The notes beneath the pieces were generated by a model. That model ran no database searches and had not been told where the DNA came from. It worked only from the letters and a program-made list of their open reading frames with translations. A DNA stretch of 55,565 nucleotides. It comes from XN24 sp047921395. Its GTDB lineage: Bacteria > Pseudomonadota > Gammaproteobacteria > Steroidobacterales > XN24. This document shows, piece after piece, positions 41,273-50,058 of the stretch. Location of the stretch: NCBI GenBank assembly GCA_047921395.1, contig JBLRWH010000009.1, positions 1 through 55,565 on the forward strand, written 5' to 3'. The position numbers and the translations under genes were made by a program. Within the stretch, counting starts at the first letter, position 1. Each line of letters begins with the position of its first letter.

Positions 41273-41880
41273 CGGAGTTCACCGCGGCGCGTGGCAAGCG
41301 CCGCGCCGGCGTGCGCGAGGCGTCGCCCGAGCGCGCGCGCCAGGCTTTTCTCGTGCTCGCTCAGTTCGATGCCGGCCGTGGGCGAGGCGACGTGCGAGGC
41401 GCCATAGGGCGAGCCCCCGTCGCGCGTCTCCGTCAGCGCCTGGAGGGTGTAAGGCAGCCCCAGGAGGAGCGCGCCGTGGTGCAGCAGCGGCAGCATCATG
41501 CTCAACAGCGTCGATTCCTGCCCGCCGTGCTGGGTCGAGGTGGACGTGAACACGCCGGCCGGCTTGCCCGCCAGTGAGCCGTCCAGCCACAGTTCGCTCG
41601 TGCCGTCGAGAAAGTGCTTGAGGGGGGCAGCCATGTTGCCGAAACGCGTCGGACTGCCGAGCGCTAGCGCGTCGCAGTCCCGCAGGTCCTCCAGCGAGGC
41701 GTAGGGGGCACCCTCGTCCGGCACGGGCGGCAGCGCCGTCTGTGTCGCCGGCGCCACCGGCGGCACGGTGCGCAGCACCGCCTCTGCCGCGCCGACGCTG
41801 GCCACGCCCCGCGCTACCTGGCGCGCGAGGGCGGCCGTGCTGCCTTGACGCGAGTAGTACAGGACGAGAACGCGCGTCAC
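41269..41880 (-). CDS. wrbA: WrbA-family NAD(P)H:quinone oxidoreductase
   Basis: A 203-residue flavodoxin-like protein. FMN loops: YYSRQGSTAALARQVARG and GSPTRFGNMAAPLKHFLDGT. The tail part STSTQHGGQESTLLSMMLPLLHHGALLLGLPY is the WrbA/Lot6 signature that also forms the tetramer. It reduces quinones by two electrons and protects against redox cycling. The GTG start at 41880 overlaps the arsC stop by four bases. Confidence 0.92.
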   Translation of the reverse strand: MTRVLVLYYSRQGSTAALARQVARGVASVGAAEAVLRTVPPVAPATQTALPPVPDEGAPYASLEDLRDCDALALGSPTRFGNMAAPLKHFLDGTSELWLDGSLAGKPAGVFTSTSTQHGGQESTLLSMMLPLLHHGALLLGLPYTLQALTETRDGGSPYGASHVASPTAGIELSEHEKSLARALGRRLAHAGAALATRRGELR

Positions 41881-42227
41881 GGCAGGATCTCGAGCACGGC
41901 CTCGGGCGGGCGGCCGATGCGCGCCTGTCGCCCGGCCACGACGATGGGCCGCTCGATCAGCTTCGGGTGGGCCGCCATCGCGTCGAGCAGGGCGTCTTCC
42001 GAAATGTCCGGTGCATCGAGCCCCAGCCCGGCAAATTCGGGTTCCTTGCGGCGCACGAGGTCCCGCGCCGGGAGGCCGAGCTTGCGCAACAGGGCGGCGA
42101 GGGTGGCGCGGTCGGGCGGGGATTTCAGGTACTCGATGACGCGTGGCCTGATGCCATGGGCCTCGAGCAGCTCGAGCGTCTGCCTCGACTTTGAACAACG
42201 AGGGTTATGATAGATCGTCACTGCCAT
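41877..42227 (-). CDS. arsC: ArsC-family reductase (arsenate reductase, glutaredoxin type)
   Basis: A 116-residue thioredoxin-fold protein. IYHNPRCSKSRQTLELL carries the catalytic Cys11. LVRRKEPEF and HPKLIERPIVV hold the conserved arginines and the cis-proline region of ArsC. It should reduce arsenate with glutathione and glutaredoxin, though no arsenic transporter is nearby. The ATG at 42227 has GGAG eight bases upstream; the longer frame from 42248 is not needed. It leads the arsC-wrbA-DUF2069 operon. Confidence 0.9.
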   Translation of the reverse strand: MAVTIYHNPRCSKSRQTLELLEAHGIRPRVIEYLKSPPDRATLAALLRKLGLPARDLVRRKEPEFAGLGLDAPDISEDALLDAMAAHPKLIERPIVVAGRQARIGRPPEAVLEILP

Positions 42228-42324
42228 GATTTGGCTCCATTTTTCCATCTGGGCCGCTGTCCGGTGCCGCTTGACGGCCCGAACTGGCGGCTGCTAGTTT
42301 CACGTTCGTCCGGGGGTCATAAGA

Positions 42325-42645
42325 GTGAACTCGCGCATGACCGATGTCCGTTCCAGGGCTCGCCTGGCGACGCGCTGTGCCGCGGCCGCCATATTTGTGC
42401 TGCTCGCCGCCTGCGTGAGCGCGCCCGTGCAGGAAATGAGCGATGCCCGCCAGGCCATCCAGGCGGCGGAGGAGGCGGGCGCCGGCACGCTCGCACCGGA
42501 TGCGCTGCGCGACGCCAAGCGGTTGCTGACCAGCGCCGAGCGAAAACTCCAGCGGGAAGCCTACGCCAGCGCCCGGCAGGATGCGCGCGAATCGCGGCGG
42601 AAGGCCGCGGAGGCCCTCGAGGCGGCCCGCGCCGGCGAGGACTGA
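42325..42645 (+). CDS. Small DUF4398-like lipoprotein
   Basis: A 106-residue (or 102 from the ATG at 42337) protein. The signal sequence ends in a good lipobox, VLLAACVSAP, so the mature protein is lipidated. The rest is a helical, Ala/Arg/Glu-rich segment (ARQAIQAAEEAGAGTLAPDALRDAKRLL) like DUF4398 lipoproteins, which often sit near OmpA-like proteins. Function unknown. The acylphosphatase gene follows after eight bases. Confidence 0.72.
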   Translation: MNSRMTDVRSRARLATRCAAAAIFVLLAACVSAPVQEMSDARQAIQAAEEAGAGTLAPDALRDAKRLLTSAERKLQREAYASARQDARESRRKAAEALEAARAGED

Positions 42646-42653
42646 GGCCGCCC

Positions 42654-42938
42654 GTGCCGGGCACGCAGGCGGCCCGCCGCTGCATCGTCTCCGGCCGGGT
42701 CCAGGGCGTGTTCTTTCGCGCCAGCACCGCGCGCCGTGCGCGCGAACTCGGGCTCGTCGGCCACGCGATCAACCTCGACGACGGCACGGTAGAAGTGCTC
42801 GCAATCGGCCCGCGCGCGCCGGTCGAGGCCCTGTGCGACTGGCTGCGGGTCGGGCCCCCGGCCGCGCGCGTGGAGCGCGTGGAGGTCGTCGCGGAGGCCT
42901 CGCCGGAAGTGGTGCCCGAGACATTCTCGACCGGTTGA
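42654..42938 (+). CDS. Acylphosphatase
   Basis: A 94-residue enzyme hydrolysing acyl phosphates. The first signature GRVQGVFFRAST gives the phosphate loop and catalytic Arg22; GHAINLDDGTVEV gives the catalytic Asn40. The start is a GTG at 42654; the upstream frame does not resemble the family. It converges with the lytic transglycosylase gene. Confidence 0.92.
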   Translation: MPGTQAARRCIVSGRVQGVFFRASTARRARELGLVGHAINLDDGTVEVLAIGPRAPVEALCDWLRVGPPAARVERVEVVAEASPEVVPETFSTG

Positions 42939-42960
42939 GCCCGGGCGATCACCGCGCGGC

Positions 42961-43530
42961 TCAGTACTGGTACCACTTCGAGCTCAGGCGATCGAAGACG
43001 CGGTCCGGGTACCAGCGTTGTCCGCGGCTGCCGTTGTAACGCGCCAGCGCGGCGCGCCGATCGCCTTTCTCTTTCTCGAGGTAGTAGGCGAGGATCCGGC
43101 AGCCGTACAGCAGGTTCGTGTGGATGTCGTGCAGGTCATCATCGGGACGCCCGATCTCATTGCGCCAGAACGGCATCACCTGCATCAGCCCCAGCGCGCC
43201 GGCCCACGAGATCGCATAGCGGTCGAAATTGCTCTCCACATCGATCACCGCGAGCACAAGCTCCGGCGGCAAGTCGAACATTTCCGCGTAGCGATGCACG
43301 AGCGTCAGGATCTGCATGCGCTCCACGGTGTCCGGCAGCTGGCGCTCCAGGCGCCGCGACATGTCCGTCAGCCAGACCTCCGCGTCGAACCGGTCCGCGA
43401 AACTGTCGGCACTCTCGACCGCCTCGCGCAGCGCGCGGCGCAGCTCCGGGTCGATGTCGTCCGGCGCGGGCTCGGCCCTCGCGATCGCGGCCGACAACAG
43501 CAGTAGTGTTGCCAGGATCGCGCGACTCAT
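42961..43530 (-). CDS. Lytic murein transglycosylase, SLT domain
   Basis: A 189-residue periplasmic protein with a signal peptide (AILATLLLLSAAIARA, cut after ARA). The SLT catalytic domain has Glu99 in VIDVESNFDRYAIS, followed by GALGLMQVMPF and the C-terminal ALARYNGSRG. It cleaves peptidoglycan glycan strands. It begins four bases inside the end of proS and is co-transcribed with it, an arrangement seen in other Gammaproteobacteria. Confidence 0.92.
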   Translation of the reverse strand: MSRAILATLLLLSAAIARAEPAPDDIDPELRRALREAVESADSFADRFDAEVWLTDMSRRLERQLPDTVERMQILTLVHRYAEMFDLPPELVLAVIDVESNFDRYAISWAGALGLMQVMPFWRNEIGRPDDDLHDIHTNLLYGCRILAYYLEKEKGDRRAALARYNGSRGQRWYPDRVFDRLSSKWYQY

Positions 43531-45257
43531 GGCGAGTGACGGGCGATTCCTTCGTGAACGAGCCGCGTGAGCGCGTCCACGGCCCCCTCCAGCGGCAGGG
43601 CCGTGTTTTCGTCCGCGCGCCGGGATCGGTACTCCAGCATGCCGTCTGCGAGGCCGCGCTCCCCGATCACGACCCGGTGCGGAATGCCCAGCAACTCCAT
43701 CTCCGCGAACTTGACGCCCGGGCGCACGTCCCGGTCGTCCAGCAACACCTCGACGCCGGCGGCGAGGAGCCCCTCGTACAGCGGCTCTACCGCGGCCCGC
43801 ACTGCCTCGCTCTTGTGCAGGTTCATCGGCACCAGCGCGACCTGGAACGGTGCGATCGGCTCCGGCCAGATGATGCCGCGGTCATCGAAATTCTGCTCGA
43901 TGGCCGCGGCCACCAGGCGGGTCACGCCGATGCCATAGCAGCCCATGACCATGGATTGTTCCCGGCCGTCGGCGTCCAGCACGAGGGCGCCCATCGACTC
44001 GCTGTACTTGCGGCCGAGCTGGAAGATGTGCCCGACCTCGATGCCGCGCGCGATGTCCAGCCGCCCCTTGCCGTCGGGGCTCGGATCGCCCGGCTGCACG
44101 TTGCGCAGGTCGGCCGCTTCCGGCTCTGGCAGGTCCCGTCCCCAGTTGACGCCGACCAGGTGCGTGTCGGCCTCGTTGGCGCCGCAGACGAAGTCCGCCG
44201 CCGCGAGCGCCGCATGATCCGCATAGACCCGGATGTTCAAGCCGAGCGGACCGACGAAGCCCGGTTCGCAGCCGGTGGCGGCGCGGACCGCCTCGGGACC
44301 GGCCATGCGCAATGGCGCTGCGACGCCCGGCAACTTCTCTGCCTTCACCGCGTTGAGTTCATGGTCGCCTCGAAGCACCAGCGCGACGGCGCCGCCGTCC
44401 TCGCCAAGCACGACCAGCGTCTTCAGGCACTGCGCTGCCGTGACACTCAGGAATGCGGTCAGCTCGACGATCGTACGCACCGCGGGCGTGGCGACGCGCT
44501 CGAGTTCGCGGGCCGGCGCCCGGCGCGGCTCGGCCGGCGGCAGGGCCGGCGCCAGCTCGACGTTGGCGGCGTAATCCGAACTGTCGGAGAAGGCGATGGC
44601 ATCCTCGCCGGAGTCGGCGAGGACATGGAACTCGTGCGACAAGTTGCCGCCGATGCTGCCGGTATCAGCCTCGACCGCCCGAAAGGCGAGCCCGAGACGG
44701 CTGCACACGCGCGCGTAAGCCTCGTGCATCCTCGCGTAGGTCCGCCCCAGGCAGTCCTCGTCGAGGTGGAAGGAATACGCGTCCTTCATGATGAACTCGC
44801 GGGCCCGCATGACGCCGAAGCGCGGCCGGATCTCGTCGCGGAACTTGGACTGGATCTGGTACCAGTTCATCGGCAGCTGGCGGTAGCTCTTGAGTTCGCG
44901 CCGCGCCAGGTCGGTGATCACTTCCTCGTGCGTCGGCCCGAGGCAGAAGTCACGCTGGTTGCGGTCCTTGAAGCGCAGCAGCTCAGGCCCGAAGGCGTCC
45001 CAGCGCGTCGATTCGCGCCACAGCTCGGCGGGCTGCACCATCGGCATCAGCAGCTCCTGGGCGCCGGCACGGTTCATCTCTTCGCGCACGATGTTCTCGA
45101 CCTTGCGCAATACGCGCACTCCGAGGGGCAGCCAGGTATAGAGCCCGGACGCGATCTGGCGGACCAGGCCGGCCCTCAGCATCAGCTGGTGGCTGACGAT
45201 TTCCGCGCCGACCGGCACTTCCTTTAGAGTGTTGAGCGAATACTCGGACAGGCGCAT
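43527..45257 (-). CDS. proS: Prolyl-tRNA synthetase
   Basis: A 576-residue class II synthetase of the bacterial type. Motif 1 lies around ASGLYTWLPLGVRVLRKVENIVREEM, motif 2 around RDEIRPRFGVMRAREFIMKDAYSFH, motif 3 around GCYGIGVTRLVAAAIEQ. The insertion domain (about 225-390, KTLVVLGEDGGAVALVLRG to NEADTHLVGVNWG) is the cis-editing domain against alanyl-tRNA(Pro). The C-terminal anticodon domain is present. It is divergent from the IlvC-like gene with a 112-base gap. Confidence 0.97.
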   Translation of the reverse strand: MRLSEYSLNTLKEVPVGAEIVSHQLMLRAGLVRQIASGLYTWLPLGVRVLRKVENIVREEMNRAGAQELLMPMVQPAELWRESTRWDAFGPELLRFKDRNQRDFCLGPTHEEVITDLARRELKSYRQLPMNWYQIQSKFRDEIRPRFGVMRAREFIMKDAYSFHLDEDCLGRTYARMHEAYARVCSRLGLAFRAVEADTGSIGGNLSHEFHVLADSGEDAIAFSDSSDYAANVELAPALPPAEPRRAPARELERVATPAVRTIVELTAFLSVTAAQCLKTLVVLGEDGGAVALVLRGDHELNAVKAEKLPGVAAPLRMAGPEAVRAATGCEPGFVGPLGLNIRVYADHAALAAADFVCGANEADTHLVGVNWGRDLPEPEAADLRNVQPGDPSPDGKGRLDIARGIEVGHIFQLGRKYSESMGALVLDADGREQSMVMGCYGIGVTRLVAAAIEQNFDDRGIIWPEPIAPFQVALVPMNLHKSEAVRAAVEPLYEGLLAAGVEVLLDDRDVRPGVKFAEMELLGIPHRVVIGERGLADGMLEYRSRRADENTALPLEGAVDALTRLVHEGIARHSP

Positions 45258-45372
45258 GGGGCAGGACCTTGTGGTGGTTGCACGCAGTGCCCGGGATCAC
45301 GGGCGATAACGTCGCATTCTAGCGGGCGCTCACGCCGCCGGTACAGTTGGCACGTGGAGGACGACGATCGTG

Positions 45373-46365
45373 ATGGAAGCATTGACCCAGGACCGGCTCG
45401 ATCCCGGCATGCTCGCGGGGCGGCGCGTGGCGGTGCTCGGCTTCGGCGCGCAGGGGCGGGCGCAGGCGCTGAATCTCAGGGACTCCGGCGTCGATGTGGC
45501 GGTCGGGCTGCGCGCCGGGTCGCCGCAGCGCGCGGAGTGCGCGCGTGAGGGCCTGCAGGTGGGCACCCCGGACGTGGTGGCCGCGGGCTGCGACGTCTGC
45601 GTGATGCTCGTCCCGGACGAGGTCCAGCCCCAGCTGTACGAGGAGGTCCTCGCGCAGGCTCTCAGGCCGGAGAGCGCGTTGCTATTCGCCCATGGCTACA
45701 ACATCCACTACCACCGGTTGACGCCGCGTGCCGACCTGGATGTCGTGATGGTAGCGCCGCTGGGCATCGGCGAGCAGGTGCGCCGCCAGTACGAACTGGG
45801 CCGCGGCGTCCCAGCGCTGCTGGCCGTGCACCAGGATGCGAGCGGGCATGCCGCGGCGGTGGCCGGCGCGTACGCGACCGCCAACGGGCATGCCCGCGCG
45901 GCCGTCTTCGAGACCAGCTTCGCTGAGGAAACCGAGACCGACCTGTTCGCCGAGCAGGCCGTGCTCTGCGGGGGGCTCGGCCAGCTCATCACGGCCGCCT
46001 TCGAGACCCTCATCGAGGCGGGCTACCCGGAGGAACTCGCCTACTTCTGCTGCTTGCACGAGGTCAAGTTGATCGCCGACCTCGTGCAGAGCCGCGGGAT
46101 TGCCGGGATGCGACGCTCGATCTCCAGCACCGCGGCGTTCGGTGATGCGACCCGCGGTCCCCGGGTGATCGGACCGGAGAGCCGGCGCGCGATGGGTCAG
46201 ATGCTGGCGGAGATCCGCGACGGCCGCTTCGCCGCCGAGCTCGACCGCGAAATGGGCGCGGGGGCGCCGACGCTCGCCGCGTGGCGCGCGGCGGCGGAAG
46301 CGCACCCGCTGGAGGCCGTGGGCGAGCGCATCCGCGCGCTGATGCCCTGGCTCGAGGAGGGCTAG
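45373..46365 (+). CDS. Ketol-acid reductoisomerase-like protein with altered active site
   Basis: A 330-residue class I KARI-like protein. The Rossmann loop is LGFGAQGRAQALNL. From the ATG at 45373 the numbering fits class I enzymes: Asp190 and Glu194 (ETDLFAEQ), Glu230 (LHE) and Ser251 (SISSTA) are kept. However, the catalytic lysine position 130 is Leu (APLGIG instead of APKGPG) and the metal ligand Glu226 is Cys (AYFCCLHE). The SISDTAE segment has become SISSTAA. Normal branched-chain amino-acid synthesis by this protein is therefore doubtful. ilvI/ilvH are absent upstream, while pssA follows as at the standard ilvC locus. A GTG at 45370, nine bases after GGAGG, could be the real first codon. 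Confidence 0.85.
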   Translation: MEALTQDRLDPGMLAGRRVAVLGFGAQGRAQALNLRDSGVDVAVGLRAGSPQRAECAREGLQVGTPDVVAAGCDVCVMLVPDEVQPQLYEEVLAQALRPESALLFAHGYNIHYHRLTPRADLDVVMVAPLGIGEQVRRQYELGRGVPALLAVHQDASGHAAAVAGAYATANGHARAAVFETSFAEETETDLFAEQAVLCGGLGQLITAAFETLIEAGYPEELAYFCCLHEVKLIADLVQSRGIAGMRRSISSTAAFGDATRGPRVIGPESRRAMGQMLAEIRDGRFAAELDREMGAGAPTLAAWRAAAEAHPLEAVGERIRALMPWLEEG

Positions 46366-46396
46366 CGGCTGGAAATCGCCCGGACGACATGCGTAA

Positions 46397-47212
46397 ATGA
46401 TGAGCCACGATAGCGAAACGGATGCCATGCAAGACACTCGCCCGCCCCGCAAGGGCATCTACCTGCTGCCGAACCTGATCACCACGGGCGCCCTGTTCGC
46501 GGGCTTCTTGGCGGTGATCGCGGCAATGGATGGCGATTTCATCACCGCGGCGGTGGCGATCTTCGTCGCGATGGTGCTCGACGGGATGGACGGACGGGTC
46601 GCGCGCATGACCAGCACCGAGAGCGAGTTCGGCAAGCAATATGACAGCCTGGCCGACATGGTGTCCTTCGGGCTCGCGCCCTCGCTGGTGTTTTACGTGT
46701 GGGGCGCCAAGGAGCTGCAAGAACTCGGCTGGATCTGGAGCAAGCTGGGCTGGCTGGTGGCGTTCTTCTATGCGGTCGCCGCCGCGTTGCGCCTGGCGCG
46801 CTACAACTCGCGCCTCCCCTCGACCGACAAGCGTTACTTCGAAGGGCTCCCCAGCCCGTCGGCGGCGGCGCTGGTTGCCGCACTGGTATGGCTCGCTTCC
46901 GTGCTCGAGGCCTCCGGCGTATTCGCGATGGTTGCAGGGCTGGCGCTGACGGCAATGGCGGGCGTCCTGATGGTCAGTCGCTTCGCCTATTACAGCGGCA
47001 AGGATTTCAACCTCGGCGGGCGCATCCCGTTCGGCTATGTGCTGCTCATCCCGGCGATTTTCATCCTGATCAGCCTGAATCCCCCGACTGTCCTGTTCCT
47101 GCTGTTCTTCGGCTACGCCCTGTCGGCGCCTGCGGTGGCCGGCTGGCGCATGTTCAAGCGCCGCCGTCATCGCGCCGCGCGCGATGAGGACGAGTCGCCG
47201 GGTAACGACTGA
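46397..47212 (+). CDS. pssA: CDP-diacylglycerol-serine O-phosphatidyltransferase
   Basis: A 271-residue integral membrane CDP-alcohol phosphotransferase. The active-site motif is LDGMDGRVARMTSTESEFGK followed by YDSLADMVSFG. RKGIYLLPNLITTGALFAGF is the usual N-terminus. It makes phosphatidylserine, the precursor of phosphatidylethanolamine. It lies 31 bases after the IlvC-like gene, the typical ilvC-pssA order, and its stop is followed by the uracil-DNA glycosylase gene after one base. Confidence 0.93.
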   Translation: MMSHDSETDAMQDTRPPRKGIYLLPNLITTGALFAGFLAVIAAMDGDFITAAVAIFVAMVLDGMDGRVARMTSTESEFGKQYDSLADMVSFGLAPSLVFYVWGAKELQELGWIWSKLGWLVAFFYAVAAALRLARYNSRLPSTDKRYFEGLPSPSAAALVAALVWLASVLEASGVFAMVAGLALTAMAGVLMVSRFAYYSGKDFNLGGRIPFGYVLLIPAIFILISLNPPTVLFLLFFGYALSAPAVAGWRMFKRRRHRAARDEDESPGND

Positions 47213-47213
47213 G

Positions 47214-47936
47214 ATGGATGCGCGCCGGCTGGCCTGCCTCGATGCCATGGGCATTCCCGCGTGGTCGCGCCGGGCGGACCGCCTCCTCCCTGGTGCGCCG
47301 ATTCCGGCCGTCGAATCCGCGGGCGTGCCGAGCGGGGCGACGCTGCCTGGGCCGTCGGCTCCGGGGGAGGGTATCGACGCGCTGGACTGGGAGGCGCTCG
47401 AGGCGCGCGTCAGCAGCTGCACGCGCTGCCCCCTGCACGCGGGGCGGACCCGCACCGTGTTCGGCGTCGGCAACCGCAGCGCAGACTGGTTGATCATCGG
47501 CGAGGCGCCGGGCGCCGAAGAAGACCGGCGCGGCGAGCCTTTCGTCGGGCGCGCCGGCAGACTGCTGGACGCGATGCTTGCGGCGCTGGGATATGCGCGC
47601 CACCAGGTCTATATCGCCAACGTGGTGAAGTGCCGGCCGCCGGAGAATCGCGATCCGCGGCCGGAGGAGGCGGCGAGTTGCACCCCCTACCTGGACCGGC
47701 AAATCGAGCTGCTTGCCCCGAAGATCATCCTCGCGGTGGGCCGCATCGCGGCCCAGCGGCTGCTCGCGGTCGACACCCCGGTCGGACAGCTGCGCGGACG
47801 CGTGCACTGCTACGGGCCCGCAGGGATACCGCTGGTCGTGACCTGGCACCCGGCCTACCTGTTGCGGCGCCCCGAGGCAAAGGCCGATGCCTGGCGCGAT
47901 CTCGTGCTGGCCGCGGGGGCGGCGGGGGCGACATGA
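47214..47936 (+). CDS. Uracil-DNA glycosylase, family 4 (4Fe-4S)
   Basis: A 240-residue glycosylase. After a variable Pro/Ala-rich N-terminus, SSCTRCPLHAGRT gives Cys69 and Cys72 of the iron-sulfur cluster. GEAPGAEEDRRGEPFVGRAGRLLD is motif A, NVVKCRPPENRDP and EEAASCTPYL supply the other cysteines, and WHPAYLLRR is motif B. It removes uracil from DNA. It starts one base after pssA and overlaps rimI by four bases. Confidence 0.93.
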   Translation: MDARRLACLDAMGIPAWSRRADRLLPGAPIPAVESAGVPSGATLPGPSAPGEGIDALDWEALEARVSSCTRCPLHAGRTRTVFGVGNRSADWLIIGEAPGAEEDRRGEPFVGRAGRLLDAMLAALGYARHQVYIANVVKCRPPENRDPRPEEAASCTPYLDRQIELLAPKIILAVGRIAAQRLLAVDTPVGQLRGRVHCYGPAGIPLVVTWHPAYLLRRPEAKADAWRDLVLAAGAAGAT

Positions 47937-48397
47937 GCGCCGCGCTGGAACAGCGGCCGGCGAACATCCGGCCGATGCGGGACGAAGACCTGGAGGCCGT
48001 CTGGGACATCGAGCGGCGCGCCTATGACTACCCCTGGTCCAGGGGGATTTTCATCGATTGCCTGCGCGTTCCGTATCTCTGCGAGATCCTGGAGGAGGCC
48101 GGCCGGACCGTCGGTTACGCGGTCATGTCGATGGGCGGTGACGAGGCCCACCTGCTGAACCTGTGCCTGGATGAGTCCGCCCGCGGCCGCGGCCTGGCCG
48201 CGCAGATGCTCGAGCACCTCATGGAGCACGCGCTCGCCGAGGGCGTGCGCGTGATCTATCTGGAAGTGCGCCCGTCGAACTCCCGCGCGATCCGGCTCTA
48301 CCGGGCGGCGGGATTCGCGCGCATCGGCGTGCGGCGGAACTACTACCGGGCCGCCGGGGGGCGCGAAGACGCGCTGGTCCTCGCCCGGTCGCTCTGA
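47933..48397 (+). CDS. rimI: Ribosomal protein S18 alanine N-acetyltransferase RimI
   Basis: A 154-residue GNAT acetyltransferase. IRPMRDEDLEAVWDIERRAYDYPWS is the RimI N-terminus, LLNLCLDESARGRGLAAQML the acetyl-CoA loop (RGRGLA), and YLEVRPSNSRAIRLYRAAGF with RRNYYRA the substrate-side signature. It acetylates the N-terminus of S18. Its ATG overlaps the glycosylase stop. A promoter for prfC follows its stop. Confidence 0.93.
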   Translation: MSAALEQRPANIRPMRDEDLEAVWDIERRAYDYPWSRGIFIDCLRVPYLCEILEEAGRTVGYAVMSMGGDEAHLLNLCLDESARGRGLAAQMLEHLMEHALAEGVRVIYLEVRPSNSRAIRLYRAAGFARIGVRRNYYRAAGGREDALVLARSL

Positions 48398-48402
48398 ACA
48401 CC

Positions 48403-48411
48403 TGTTAGAAT
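48403..48411 (+). promoter_or_regulatory. Extended -10 promoter element of prfC
   Basis: TGTTAGAAT, 45 bases before the prfC ATG; TGn extension with a good -10 and no clear -35 box. Confidence 0.5.
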
Positions 48412-48456
48412 GCCGCGCCCTGCTACCTATCGGGCGCGCCTGCGTCCCCGGAATTC

Positions 48457-50046
<1,590 letters not shown>

Positions 50047-50058
50047 GCCGGGGCGTGC

